NCBI GenBank assembly: GCA_963807865.1
Contig: CAWEDK010000031.1
Coordinates: forward strand, 124,001 to 188,000
Source of the DNA: VAZQ01 sp963807865
GTDB lineage: Bacteria; Pseudomonadota; Alphaproteobacteria; Rhizobiales; Xanthobacteraceae
Length of the DNA stretch: 64,000 nucleotides
Reading direction: 5' to 3'
Shown here: in pieces, positions 27,088-35,949 of the stretch
Numbering within the stretch: the stretch's first letter is position 1
Layout: each line of letters begins with the position of its first letter
The notes under the pieces: generated by a model
The model's database searches: none
What the model was told of the DNA's origin: nothing
Seen by the model: the letters and a program-made list of their open reading frames with translations, nothing else
Translations under genes and position numbers: made by a program

Positions 27088-27814
27088 ATGCTCGACGCCG
27101 CCGTCAGATCGTTTTCCCAGATGCTGTCGCCGCCGTTCCGGGCGATCCTGCTGAAATCGGTCGGGCTTGCGCTGGTGCTGATCTTCGTGATCGGCTTCAG
27201 CCTGCACCGTCTGCTGGTCTGGCTCGCGGGCGCGGGCGAGGTCTGGGCCGAGAGCATGCTCGGCGCCAACGCGCACATGCCGCTCACCATCCTGGCCTGG
27301 ATTCTGTCGATCGCGGCGGGGCTCGGCATCGTCGTCGGATCGATCTTCCTGATGCCGGCGGTGACCGCGCTGGTGGCGAGTTTCTTCGTCGACGACATCG
27401 CGCTCGAGGTGGAGCGCCGTGATTATCCCGGCGAGCCGACCGGCACGCCGCTGCCGATTGCCGAGTTCGGTATGGGTCGGCGTCAAGGCCGCGCTGTTGT
27501 CGATTCTGGTCTACATCCTGGCGGTGCCGTTCCTGCTGTTCGCCGGTTTCGGGTTCGTCATTTTCTTTGTCGCTACTGCTTATCTGCTCAGCCGGGAATA
27601 CTTCGAGCTCGCCGCCATGCGCTACCGCCCGCCCCCCGAGGCAAAGGCCATGCGCAAGGCGAACCAGAGCACCGTTTTCATTGCGGGGCTGCTGATTGCG
27701 GCCTTCGTGTCGATTCCGATCGTCAATCTCGCCACACCGCTGTTCGGCATGGCGCTGATGGTGCACATCCACAAGCGGCTGTCGCGGCTCCAACTCGCGG
27801 GTAGGTCCGTGTAG
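27088..27814 (+). CDS. EI24 domain (CysZ-like) membrane protein, one frameshift
   Basis: Multi-pass membrane protein of the EI24/CysZ family; CysZ transports sulfate, other members are unassigned. MLDAAVRSFSQMLSPPFRAIL leads to hydrophobic segments LLKSVGLALVLIFVIGFSL, TILAWILSIAAGLGIVVGSI and, after a shift near 27470, WVGVKAALLSILVYILAVPF and LLFAGFGFVIFFVATAYLLS. The signature SREYFELAAMRYRPP follows. ATG 27088 has GGAG upstream. About 240 residues when joined. Tail to tail with the DUF4403 gene, 12 bases apart. Confidence 0.82.
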
Positions 27815-27826
27815 GAGCCGAGGAGC

Positions 27827-29386
27827 CTACGGCAGCGGCAGTGCCGTGACGGCGACCCGCACGGTGCCATCGGCTTCCGCAATCACGCGCAGCGTGCTGG
27901 CGTCGAACTCGATACCGACGAGCCGCAGCGCCGTCACGGCGGCGTCGACGCGCACGCCGTCGGCGGCTTGACGCATGTCGGCGATAGCCGTTTCCAGGCT
28001 CTTGCGGGCGTTCTGTGCCAGCGGGTTGAGGTCGACCACCGCACTATCGGCCACGGCCTTCTCGAGGTATGGCGCGGTGGCGCGGGCGGCGGCGCCCAGG
28101 ATGCCGAACGCCGCGTCCGACTCGACGTCGAGCGCGACGTCGGTGAGCCGAAGCACCTGACGCGCATTGTCGAGCACCGGCCGTCCCCAGACGTGCACTG
28201 TTGCCTCAGCCCCGAGGCCGAACCAGCTTTTCTTTTCGTTCGCCTTGACGCGCAGCGAGATCAACAGCCGATCGCCCGAGGGTGTCACGTTGACGCCGCG
28301 GACGTTGACGGCGAACGCGCCGCTCTGGTCCTCTGGAAAGGTCTTGCCCTTGAGCTGTGCTTCCAGGAGCCGATTGAGCTCGGTGAATGGCACGTCGATC
28401 GGCACCGCCAGGTTGACGCGACCCTGTTCGAGCTGCGGAACGATATCGAGTTGCGCCGGAAACGGGCAGCTCGGCTTGGTTTCGCTCGGAACGATGCGAG
28501 TCTCGGCCTGCACGCCGATGGTGAGGGTAAGTGCGGTCTGGTCGGTGCGCGGCTGTGCGGCGAAGGCGCGGGTCGGGCGAATTTCGAGCCAAAGGTTCGG
28601 CATGCCGGCGGCTGCGGCGCCGAGCGCAATCGAGCGGCACATCTTGCTCCACTCGCGGCGCGCGACCGTTTCGAGGAAGGGGTCGCTGCGCACCTTTGCC
28701 TGCAACTCGCTGACCTGCTCGTTCACGGCCTGGTCGAGCATCGGCTTGACGTCCTGCGCGAGGTTGAGCCGAAATCCCATGATTGACGTGCTGGCGTCGG
28801 CAAGCGACACCTGCGCGGTGAGATTGGGTTCGATCCGCCAGGCAGGAAGGATCGTCGGACGTGCCGTCATCGTGACGCTGCCGCGGAGGTTCGCCCGCTG
28901 GTCGAGCGTCCTGTCGTTCAGGCCTTCCGCATTTTTTTTCCCGAAGTTCTGACTCAGCAGATTGCCGATCATGCCGGAGAGGTCGCCGTCCTTGTTCGAG
29001 AACTGGCCGGTCGCGCGTAAAGTGCCGTTCAGAGGAGTTGAAACCGCCAGCGCGTCGGGCCGGCCGGTGACGGCGAGCGGACCGCGGGTGATGTCCCAAC
29101 TGATCTCGCCATTCGACAGAAACTGCGAAATCATGTCCGAGCGCTTGCCGGTGAGATTTTTTGGCGCCGCCTGCTCCATGGCTTCGCGAATGGCAGTCAG
29201 CGCGATGGCGGCCGGCGTCACGATCAGCGACGTGCGCGAGAGCGGCTTGAGCGGTGGCACCTCGGCGAGGGCCGGCTTCCGGTCTCCACCGCCGGTCGAC
29301 AGCGCGTTCATGAGCCAGAATGCGCCGCCGAAGGAGACGGCGATCACCAGCGCGCCGGCGGCGATCTTGCCAACGGGAAGTGCCAT
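27827..29386 (-). CDS. DUF4403 family protein
   Basis: 519-residue envelope protein with one N-terminal membrane anchor (KIAAGALVIAVSFGGAFWLM, residues 7-26) and a large periplasmic part. The body shows two similar lobes with EISWDITRGPLAVTGRPDAL and RSNPFLE-type helices (QVSELQAKVRSDPFLE), the pattern of DUF4403, a lipid-binding-tube-like (TULIP) fold. The lipid-carrier role is inferred from fold only. No partner gene adjoins it. Frame intact. Confidence 0.8.
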   Translation of the reverse strand: MALPVGKIAAGALVIAVSFGGAFWLMNALSTGGGDRKPALAEVPPLKPLSRTSLIVTPAAIALTAIREAMEQAAPKNLTGKRSDMISQFLSNGEISWDITRGPLAVTGRPDALAVSTPLNGTLRATGQFSNKDGDLSGMIGNLLSQNFGKKNAEGLNDRTLDQRANLRGSVTMTARPTILPAWRIEPNLTAQVSLADASTSIMGFRLNLAQDVKPMLDQAVNEQVSELQAKVRSDPFLETVARREWSKMCRSIALGAAAAGMPNLWLEIRPTRAFAAQPRTDQTALTLTIGVQAETRIVPSETKPSCPFPAQLDIVPQLEQGRVNLAVPIDVPFTELNRLLEAQLKGKTFPEDQSGAFAVNVRGVNVTPSGDRLLISLRVKANEKKSWFGLGAEATVHVWGRPVLDNARQVLRLTDVALDVESDAAFGILGAAARATAPYLEKAVADSAVVDLNPLAQNARKSLETAIADMRQAADGVRVDAAVTALRLVGIEFDASTLRVIAEADGTVRVAVTALPLP

Positions 29387-29465
29387 GCAAGCACCCTTCT
29401 GAGTCGCGCCGGGATGTTATGTCAGGGACTGGTCGGGGCGCCAGCGCGCCGGCGCTCGGCGAAAC

Positions 29466-30272
29466 TCAAGCGGTGACGGTCTTGCCCGGCCATTTGCACA
29501 GGTCGGCGATGATGCATTTTTCGCACAGGGGCCGCCGCGCGATGCAGACGTAGCGGCCGTGCAGGATCAGCCAGTGGTGCGCATGCAATTTGTATTTTGC
29601 CGGCACCACCTCGTTGAGTTTTATTTCCACGTCGAGCGGCGTCTTGCCGGGCGCGAGGCCGGTGCGGTTGCCGATGCGGAAGATGTGGGTATCGACCGCA
29701 ATTGTCGGCTCGCCGAACGCGATATTCAGGACCACGTTGGCGGTCTTGCGGCCGACGCCGGGCAACGCTTCCAGCGCCTCGCGGCTGCGGGGAACCTCGC
29801 CACCGTGCTCGGCGACGAGCTTGTGCGACAGCGCCACGACGTTCTTCGCCTTGGTGCGGAACAGTCCGATGGTCTTGATCAGGTCCTGCACCCGCGCTTC
29901 GCCGAGCGCCGCCATCTTGGCGGGCGTGTCGGCTGCGGCGAACAGCGCGGGCGTCGCTTTGTTGACGCCGGCGTCGGTCGCCTGCGCCGATAGCACCACT
30001 GCGACCAGCAGCGTGAACGGGCTGGTGTGTTTGAGTTCGCCCTTGGGCTCGGGGTTCGCGGCCTGAAAGCGGCGGAACGCTTCCTCGATTTCGGCGCTGC
30101 TCCACTGCCGGACCGCGCCAGCGGCAGCCTTAAGGTCGGCCGATTGGCGCTGTTCGGAGTCTTTGACCTTGGCGGCCTTGCCGGCGCGCGCCTTGCGCAG
30201 GCCCTGCGCGGTGCGGCTCGGTGCTTTGTGGGCCGTCCGGCGAACCGCCTTGCGAGGAGTTTTGCGCGCCAT
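29466..30272 (-). CDS. nth: Endonuclease III
   Basis: DNA glycosylase/AP lyase removing oxidised pyrimidines. The helix-hairpin-helix LPGVGRKTANVVLN carries the catalytic Lys, VDTHIFRIGNR holds the catalytic Asp, and the [4Fe-4S] loop is CIARRPLCEKCIIADLC. The N-terminal 50 residues are a basic tail (MARKTPRKAVRRTAHKAPSR) longer than in E. coli, common in this group. I chose ATG 30272; in-frame alternatives upstream (30296 ATG, 30308 TTG) lie beyond the start of the divergent gene and also lack a ribosome site. About 268 residues. Confidence 0.93.
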   Translation of the reverse strand: MARKTPRKAVRRTAHKAPSRTAQGLRKARAGKAAKVKDSEQRQSADLKAAAGAVRQWSSAEIEEAFRRFQAANPEPKGELKHTSPFTLLVAVVLSAQATDAGVNKATPALFAAADTPAKMAALGEARVQDLIKTIGLFRTKAKNVVALSHKLVAEHGGEVPRSREALEALPGVGRKTANVVLNIAFGEPTIAVDTHIFRIGNRTGLAPGKTPLDVEIKLNEVVPAKYKLHAHHWLILHGRYVCIARRPLCEKCIIADLCKWPGKTVTA

Positions 30273-30281
30273 AGGATTTGG

Positions 30282-30287
30282 TATAAT
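30282..30287 (+). promoter_or_regulatory. TATAAT element between nth and the DUF2244 gene
   Basis: A perfect TATAAT lies 8 bases before the DUF2244 ATG at 30295, with a TTTTGC-like -35 about 17 bases upstream (near 30259). If used, transcription would begin at or next to the ATG, giving a leaderless message; no Shine-Dalgarno is seen. Inferred from consensus. Confidence 0.4.
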
Positions 30288-30294
30288 GCGCGCC

Positions 30295-30798
30295 ATGACG
30301 CCGGACAACGCAGCCCCTCAGGAACCCGCGCTCTTTTCCGCCGTTCTCACGCCGCATCGTTCGCTGAGCCGCAGGGGGTTCCGCAATCTCATGCTGGTGA
30401 TCGGCGGCCTGAGCTTCGGCACCGGCATGTATTTCCTGCTCAAGGGCGCCTGGCCGGTCTTCGGCTTCTGCGGGCTCGAAGTGCTGCTGGTCTACTGGGC
30501 GTTCCGCATCAACTATCGCCGCGCCAGAGCCTACGAGCAGGTGACCGTCACGCCGTCGGAATTGACCGTGCGCAAGGTGACTCACCACGGCCGCATCAAG
30601 GAATGGACGCTCAACCCGCTATGGGTCCGGCTCGATCGCGTGGTCCATTCCGAATTCGGCATCGAGCGGCTGTTCCTGGTTTCGCACGGCCGGCGGCTCG
30701 CGATCGCGGGCTTCCTTGGACCGGACGAAAAGGCGAGCTTTGCGTCGGCGCTCAACGAGGCGCTGGGCGAGCCCGGCGCGGGCCGACGCGGACGGTGA
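30295..30798 (+). CDS. DUF2244 domain membrane protein
   Basis: 167-residue protein of family DUF2244, found in alphaproteobacteria, often near respiratory or repair genes; function unknown. Start MTPDNAAPQEPALFSAVLTP, two adjoining membrane helices (LMLVIGGLSFGTGMYFLL and VFGFCGLEVLLVYWAF), then the cytosolic part with VTPSELTVRKVTHHGRIKEW and the C-terminal GFLGPDEKASFASALNEAL. ATG 30295 is preferred over ATG 30286 because of its place relative to TATAAT. Divergent from nth with only 22 bases between starts. Confidence 0.8.
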   Translation: MTPDNAAPQEPALFSAVLTPHRSLSRRGFRNLMLVIGGLSFGTGMYFLLKGAWPVFGFCGLEVLLVYWAFRINYRRARAYEQVTVTPSELTVRKVTHHGRIKEWTLNPLWVRLDRVVHSEFGIERLFLVSHGRRLAIAGFLGPDEKASFASALNEALGEPGAGRRGR

Positions 30799-30895
30799 TC
30801 GACTAAAGTGTTGGCGTGCGGGAATATCCGCCGCGCTTCGCAAGCAGAAATCGGGTGGGCGCAAATCGTTGCCCGGCCTAGATAGGAAGCAACCG

Positions 30896-31783
30896 ATGGA
30901 GGCTTCCATGCTCTCGCCCGACCGCCTGTCTGAACTGAACTGTTCGGTCCCCGACTACGATGTCGTGCGCCGTGCGATCGAATACATCTCCGAGCACTGG
31001 CGCGCGCAGCCGGAATCCGACGCCATCGCGCGCGCCGCCGGCGTCAGCACGACCGAACTGCATCATCTCTTTCGCCGCTGGGCGGGATTGACGCCCAAAG
31101 CTTTCCTGCAGGCGTTGACGCTCGACCATGCCCGGCGGCTGTTGCGCGATTCGGCGAGCGTGCTCGACGCCTCGTTCGAGGTCGGGCTGTCGGGGCCCGG
31201 CCGGCTGCACGATCTGTTCGTCACCCACGAGGCGATGTCGCCGGGTGAATGGAAGTCGGGCGGCGCCGGCTTGACGATTTCGTATGGCTTCCACCCGTCG
31301 CCCTTTGGCACCGCGCTGGTGATGGCGTCCGAGCGCGGACTCGCTGGCCTCGCATTCGCGGATGCCGGTGAGGAGAGGGCAGCGCTCGCCGACATGCGCG
31401 GCCGCTGGCCGCGCGCCGCATGTGTTGAGGACAGCGCGCGGACCGCACCTCTGGCGCAACGCATCTTCGACTCGAAGCTGTGGAAAAAAGATCGGCCGCT
31501 GCGCGTGGTGCTGATTGGCACCGACTTCGAGGTGCGGGTCTGGGAAACGCTGCTGCGGATACCGATGGGCTGCGCCACGACCTATTCGGACATCGCCGCG
31601 AAGATCGAGCGGCCGGCCGCGTCACGCGCTGTCGGCGCGGCGGTCGGCAAGAATCCGGTGTCGTTCGTGGTGCCGTGCCACCGCGTGCTCGGCAAGAGCG
31701 GCGACATCACCGGCTATCACTGGGGCCTGACCCGCAAGCGCGCAATGCTGGGCTGGGAGGCCGGGCAGGTCGCAGCCTCATAG
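30896..31783 (+). CDS. AraC-domain/methylated-DNA-protein cysteine methyltransferase fusion
   Basis: DNA repair protein that removes O6-methylguanine lesions to a cysteine. The 295 residues comprise an AraC-type helix-turn-helix at about 20-115 (AIARAAGVSTTELHHLFRRW, GLTPKAFLQALTLDHARRLL) followed by an Ogt domain with VWETLLRIPMGCATTYSDIA, RAVGAAVGKNPVSFVVPCHR containing the PCHR active-site Cys, and GYHWGLTRKRAML. It lacks the N-terminal zinc phosphotriester domain of E. coli Ada, so it cannot sense methylphosphotriesters that way. Site AGGAAG precedes ATG 30896. It probably both repairs DNA and binds a promoter. Confidence 0.9.
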   Translation: MEASMLSPDRLSELNCSVPDYDVVRRAIEYISEHWRAQPESDAIARAAGVSTTELHHLFRRWAGLTPKAFLQALTLDHARRLLRDSASVLDASFEVGLSGPGRLHDLFVTHEAMSPGEWKSGGAGLTISYGFHPSPFGTALVMASERGLAGLAFADAGEERAALADMRGRWPRAACVEDSARTAPLAQRIFDSKLWKKDRPLRVVLIGTDFEVRVWETLLRIPMGCATTYSDIAAKIERPAASRAVGAAVGKNPVSFVVPCHRVLGKSGDITGYHWGLTRKRAMLGWEAGQVAAS

Positions 31784-31810
31784 GCTCGCCGTTACACGCC
31801 ACAAAGCGAA

Positions 31811-31838
31811 GCGCGCCCGGCCGGTCGGCCGGGCGCGC
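31811..31838. terminator. Perfect 28-bp palindrome between convergent genes
   Basis: GCGCGCCCGGCCG (31811-31823) and CGGCCGGGCGCGC (31826-31838) form a perfect 13-pair stem with the two central bases GT. It sits between the convergent ogt-type and OmpA-type genes and could stop transcription from both sides. There is no T-run, so the terminator role is inferred from position. Confidence 0.5.
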
Positions 31839-31863
31839 TCGCATCGTGCGCAAATTGCGCCGG

Positions 31864-33516
31864 TTATTTTCCGGCGAGCAGGGTCGAGATGTTGCGGACC
31901 GCGACGCGGCGATTCTCGCGGCTTGGTCCATCGACCGGTACCTTCGGGAACTGCTCGCCATAACCCTGGGTGACCAGGTTCTCGGGCGGAATCTGGAACT
32001 GCTCGGTGAGCGCGACCGCGACCGACTCGGCGCGGCGATCGGACAGCGACAGGTTGTCGACGTCGGCGCCCACCGCGTCGGTGTGGCCTTCGACCATGAA
32101 TACCGCATCGGGGTTACGTGCGAGCACCTGCCGCATGCCGTTGGCGACCGCTTCGAGCCGCGGAAACTGATCGGGCGCGAGTTCCCACGAGCCCGAGTTG
32201 AACGTGATGGCCGTGAGGTCGATCCGGCGTACGCGGTCGCGCAGGTTGACGTTGTAGCGGATTTCGTCGAGCGCATAGGCGCGCTCGATCGGAACCACCG
32301 GCGGAGCGTCCAGCGTCTCGTACAGCAGCGCCGGCGGCGCGGCCGCCACATCCACGATGTAGCGTTCGCGCGGGATCAGAATCTGCGGCGCGGCCAACGC
32401 CAGGATGAAGCCGGTGGCGACCGCGGCGCCGATCACGGTGTTGTTGATCAGCACGACCTCGCGGCCGTCGGGGCCGCGACGGATGCGACGCAGCATGCGG
32501 CCGTCCGGGCCGGTGACGGTGATGATCTGATAGCCGCCGGGACGCCCGACATAGTTGAAGCGCTCGCGGCCGCGATCCTCGAAGCGATGATTCCCGCCAA
32601 AATGCCGGAAGCGCTCTGACTCGTCGTGCCGGATGAAGGCGCGGCCGCCCTCACGTACAATCACGCGGCCGCCCGGCTCCTGGATCACGATCCGCCCGTC
32701 GCTTTCTTTGCGCTCGATCCGGTTCGAGCGCAGTTGGTCGACGTTGCCGCGCATCGGCGTGATGCCGGCGGCGACCGGTGGCGGCTGAACGGCGCCGGGA
32801 CCGGGACGCCCGAACTGGCCGGGCTGCATGCCCGGCGCGCCGGGCTGTTGCGGCGGCTGCACCTGTCCGGGCCCGCCAGGCTGCAACACCGGCGGTGTCA
32901 CCTGGCGCTGTGCGGGTGCGACCTGTGGCGGTTGTTGAGTTTGTACGGGCTGCTGCCCTTTTAGTGAGCCGGGCTGAGGCGGCGTGGCCTGGCGCTTGCC
33001 GGGCACCGGCGGCTGCGGAGGCGGTGTCGTTTGCTGCGTCTGGACCGGCTGCTGGACGCCCTTGGGGCCGCCGAACTGCCGCTGCGGTACGCCGGGCTGC
33101 TGCGGTATCGGAGGCTGTTGCTGCTGTGCGCCGGTCGGCGGCACGGGCGCGGGCCCGCCTTTCGGCTGGCCTAACTGGCGCTGTTGCCCGGGCACGGGCG
33201 GCTGCGGCGCACCGGGCGCCGGCGGTTGCGCCTGAACGCCCTTGGGCTGGACCGGCGGAGGTGCGGCGCGTTGAATCGCTGCCGGCGGCTGTCCCTTCGG
33301 CGGGGGCGCTTTGCCCTTCAGCCGCGGATCGTTCGCATCGATGACGGCCTGTGCGAGCACGATCGGGTTTTCTGCGACGGCAGCGGAGTGTCCGTCCGCG
33401 GCGATGCTCGCAGGCGCGGCGGCCATGACCGACATCATCGTCCCGGCAAGCAGTGCGGCACGCGTTTTTTGGTTCGTCTTGATTCCGGCAAACGGCCCAG
33501 CCACGAGGTCCTCCAA
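31864..33516 (-). CDS. OmpA-family outer-membrane protein with long Pro/Gln-rich region
   Basis: 550 residues. Signal-like N-terminus (MEDLVAGPFAGIKTNQKTRA then a hydrophobic stretch to SIAADG). Residues about 65-260 are low complexity, dominated by P, Q and G (for example PPVPGQQRQLGQPKG), like the proline-rich wall-spanning spacers of envelope proteins. A middle part holds VGRPGGYQIITVTGPDGR, the pattern of a conserved beta-hairpin. The C-terminal OmpA domain has ITFNSGSWELAPDQFPRLEA, VEGHTDAVGADVDN and LSDRRAESVAVAL, the peptidoglycan-binding motif. Function: probably tethering envelope to peptidoglycan. Frame intact despite the repetitive DNA. Confidence 0.85.
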   Translation of the reverse strand: MEDLVAGPFAGIKTNQKTRAALLAGTMMSVMAAAPASIAADGHSAAVAENPIVLAQAVIDANDPRLKGKAPPPKGQPPAAIQRAAPPPVQPKGVQAQPPAPGAPQPPVPGQQRQLGQPKGGPAPVPPTGAQQQQPPIPQQPGVPQRQFGGPKGVQQPVQTQQTTPPPQPPVPGKRQATPPQPGSLKGQQPVQTQQPPQVAPAQRQVTPPVLQPGGPGQVQPPQQPGAPGMQPGQFGRPGPGAVQPPPVAAGITPMRGNVDQLRSNRIERKESDGRIVIQEPGGRVIVREGGRAFIRHDESERFRHFGGNHRFEDRGRERFNYVGRPGGYQIITVTGPDGRMLRRIRRGPDGREVVLINNTVIGAAVATGFILALAAPQILIPRERYIVDVAAAPPALLYETLDAPPVVPIERAYALDEIRYNVNLRDRVRRIDLTAITFNSGSWELAPDQFPRLEAVANGMRQVLARNPDAVFMVEGHTDAVGADVDNLSLSDRRAESVAVALTEQFQIPPENLVTQGYGEQFPKVPVDGPSRENRRVAVRNISTLLAGK

Positions 33517-33762
33517 TCAACGGTGAGGACGCGACACGTAGTGGTGTATTGCGGCCGGAGTTTGTTGCCTAAATCGCACACTCGATGAACGTCTGTTCAG
33601 ACATCATGGAACACTTGATGGAACACTTGCGCGTCGAGCCGAAGTCTGGTCGCGCATCAACCGTGAATCTGCAACACGAAGCTGTTCGGTTGGCGTGCTG
33701 TCCGAACGCATGGCTCGGTACGCGAGCAACGTGCGGAGCGAGAACCGGCACTGACGCAAACG

Positions 33763-34987
33763 CTAGCGGCCGCCGCCGCGCAATCGCGCAAGCAGCTCCG
33801 CGGTCGGCCATCCATCCGCCGGCATGCCGAACTTGGTCTGCATCTCGCGGATCGCGATGCGGCTCTTGAGGCCGAGTACGCCGTCGATGCGGCCGACGTC
33901 ATGGCCGCGCTTCTCCAGCAACTCCTGAAGCTCGCGTGTTTCCTCGAAGGTGATCTTCGGAATCGCCCCGTTGCCGCGGCTCATCACCGGCGCGCCATCG
34001 AGCCGCGTCGCAAAGTAGCCGGCGGTGATCGAGTAGTTCAGCGACTGGTTCCACTTCAGGTACGCCTGAAAGTTATCGTAGGCGAGAAAGGCCGGGCCGA
34101 AGCGGCCGACCGGCAGCACCAGCGACGCCATCATCTTGTCGGCGGGCAGCGGCTTGCCGTCAGGCCGGGTCACGCCCCAGGTCGCCCATTGCGAGCGCGG
34201 ATGCTGCACCGACAGGTCGGCTTCCTTCCACGGCAGATTGGCGGGCACCCGCACCTCCTGCAGCCAGGGCTCGCCGCGCTTCCAGCCGAGATGCACGAGG
34301 TACTTTCCGGTCGAGCCGATGACGTCCGGCACGCTCTTGATCAGGTTGCGCTTGCCGTCGCCGTCGTAGTCGATGGCATGCGCCATGTATTCGGACGGCA
34401 TCATCTGGGTCTGGCCGAGCTCGCCTGCCCACGAGCCGATCATCTCGTCGGGCCGCAGGTCTCCGCGTTCAATCAGCCGCAGGGAATCCATCAGGTGGCC
34501 GCGGAACATTTCCGAACGGCGGCAGTCGTAGGCCAGCGTCGCGAGCGACTTGATCGATTGATCCTTGCCCTGGCCGGAGCCGTAGTCGCTTTCGAGTCCC
34601 CAGAACGCGGTGATCACCGAAGCCGGAACGCCGAAGTCCTTGTCCTCGCGCACGAACAGCGCCTGGTGCTGCTTCATCTTGTTGACGCCGTTCGGGATGC
34701 GCCCGCCGGCCAGCATCTTGTCGGAGATATCGAGGAAATTCTGCGCGAAGAATTTTTGCGAGCGATCGATGTTGATGATGCGCTGCTCGAGCACGAGATA
34801 GGGCGAGGCGGCGGCGATCGCGGCCTCCGATATGCCCTGGCTGCGGGCCTCCTTCTTGAAGGCGACGAGCCACGAGTTCGAAGGAGCCGGTGTTGCGGCA
34901 GTTGGCCTGAGCGAAGGCCGCGGTCGGCATGCCGATCAGGAGCGCCGCCAGCAGGGCCTGGGCCCGTCGCATTGTTCGCGTGTTCAT
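33763..34987 (-). CDS. Lytic murein transglycosylase, MltB type, one frameshift
   Basis: Cleaves the glycan strand of peptidoglycan with 1,6-anhydro product. Signal peptide MRRAQALLAALLIGMPTAAFAQ. A shift near 34880 separates CRNTGSF from SWLVAFKKEARSQGISEAAI. The catalytic glutamate is in TAFWGLESDYGSGQG, followed by SWAGELGQTQMMPSEYM, FDYDGDGKRNL-type AIDYDGDGKRNLIKS and FLAYDNFQAYLKWNQSLNY. The C-terminal 60 residues are a peptidoglycan-binding type 1 domain (HDVGRIDGVLGLKSRIAIREM). About 405 residues when joined, the normal arrangement for alphaproteobacterial MltB. Confidence 0.88.
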
Positions 34988-35199
34988 GTCTTCAGATTCC
35001 CCGCGTAGCGCCGCTTACCATCCTCGAACTAGCCGCGCGTCTTGCTCGCCGAACCGCAACCGGCCTATGCTGTTCGAAGCTCGCCCAAATGCACGACCCC
35101 AGATGAGATGGATCATCCAGCGCGATCCGCAAAGACGACGAATTTTCGACAACATCATGACGCCTTGGACGGGGCGGTAATCAAGGTGGAGACAGGACC

Positions 35200-35709
35200 A
35201 TGCGACCTCATGTCTGGGTGATGGCGATGGGCATCGCGTCGGCGCTGACGTCGGCGGGGACCTCATTGGCGCAGCAGCCGGCGGCCCCGGCACCGATCGC
35301 GCCGCCCGACTACGGCGTGCCGATCACGAACGAGCAGGCAAAAGCAGTTGCTGGCGCGGCATTTGCCGAGGCCAAGAAGAACAACTGGCGCATGGCGTTT
35401 ACCATCGTGGGACCGGCCGGCGAGCCCGTTTATTTTGAGAAGATGGATGGCGCACAGCTCGCGTCGGTCGAGATCTCCCGTGCCAAAGCGCGCACGTCCG
35501 TGATGTTCCGCCGGCCGACCAAGGCATTCGCGGATCAATTTGCCGCAGGCAACACGACGTTCATGACGTTCCCGGATGCGCCGGTCGCTTCCGAGGGCGG
35601 TGTTCTGATCCTCCAGAACGGCAAGATCATCGGGGCCATCGGCGCGAGCGGCGGGACCGGGCAGCAGGACGGCGTGGCCGCCGTGGCCGGGGCGAACGCG
35701 CTGAAGTGA
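35200..35709 (+). CDS. GlcG/HbpS family heme-binding-type protein, exported
   Basis: 169 residues. Signal peptide at residues 1-25 (ASALTSAGTSLAQQP). Mature domain YGVPITNEQAKAVAGAAFAEAKKN, EKMDGAQLASVEISRAKARTS and GGVLILQNGKIIGAIGASGGTGQQDG are typical of GlcG/HbpS (DUF336). Members bind heme, cobalamin or act in oxidative stress sensing; the ligand here is unknown. ATG 35200 has GGTGGAGA upstream. Stands alone. Confidence 0.85.
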   Translation: MRPHVWVMAMGIASALTSAGTSLAQQPAAPAPIAPPDYGVPITNEQAKAVAGAAFAEAKKNNWRMAFTIVGPAGEPVYFEKMDGAQLASVEISRAKARTSVMFRRPTKAFADQFAAGNTTFMTFPDAPVASEGGVLILQNGKIIGAIGASGGTGQQDGVAAVAGANALK

Positions 35710-35886
35710 CCGCGTGTCGGTCCCCCTATGAAGCGGCCGACGGCGATGAAATTCGTGGTAAGTCGTTGTAAGATAATATCTTTCTCTTTCTGGCTGGATT
35801 CGTCGTCAGGCCGTCATAAATTGTGCGCGACCATCCGGCGAGGCTTTGCCTAATCGCCAAGGATGATTAGGTATTGGCGCGGAACC

Positions 35887-35906
35887 AACGGCGGCGAGCC
35901 GCCGTT
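35887..35906. repeat. Short perfect palindrome upstream of egtB
   Basis: AACGGCGGC (35887-35895) and GCCGCCGTT (35898-35906) pair perfectly around GA. It lies 44 bases before the egtB start in a 240-base gap that also has an AT-rich stretch (near 35765-35790). It may be a leader hairpin or an operator; no T-run follows. Confidence 0.4.
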
Positions 35907-35949
35907 CTCGGTCACACAACGAGTTGCTCCTCCAGCCCCGGGATAGGGC

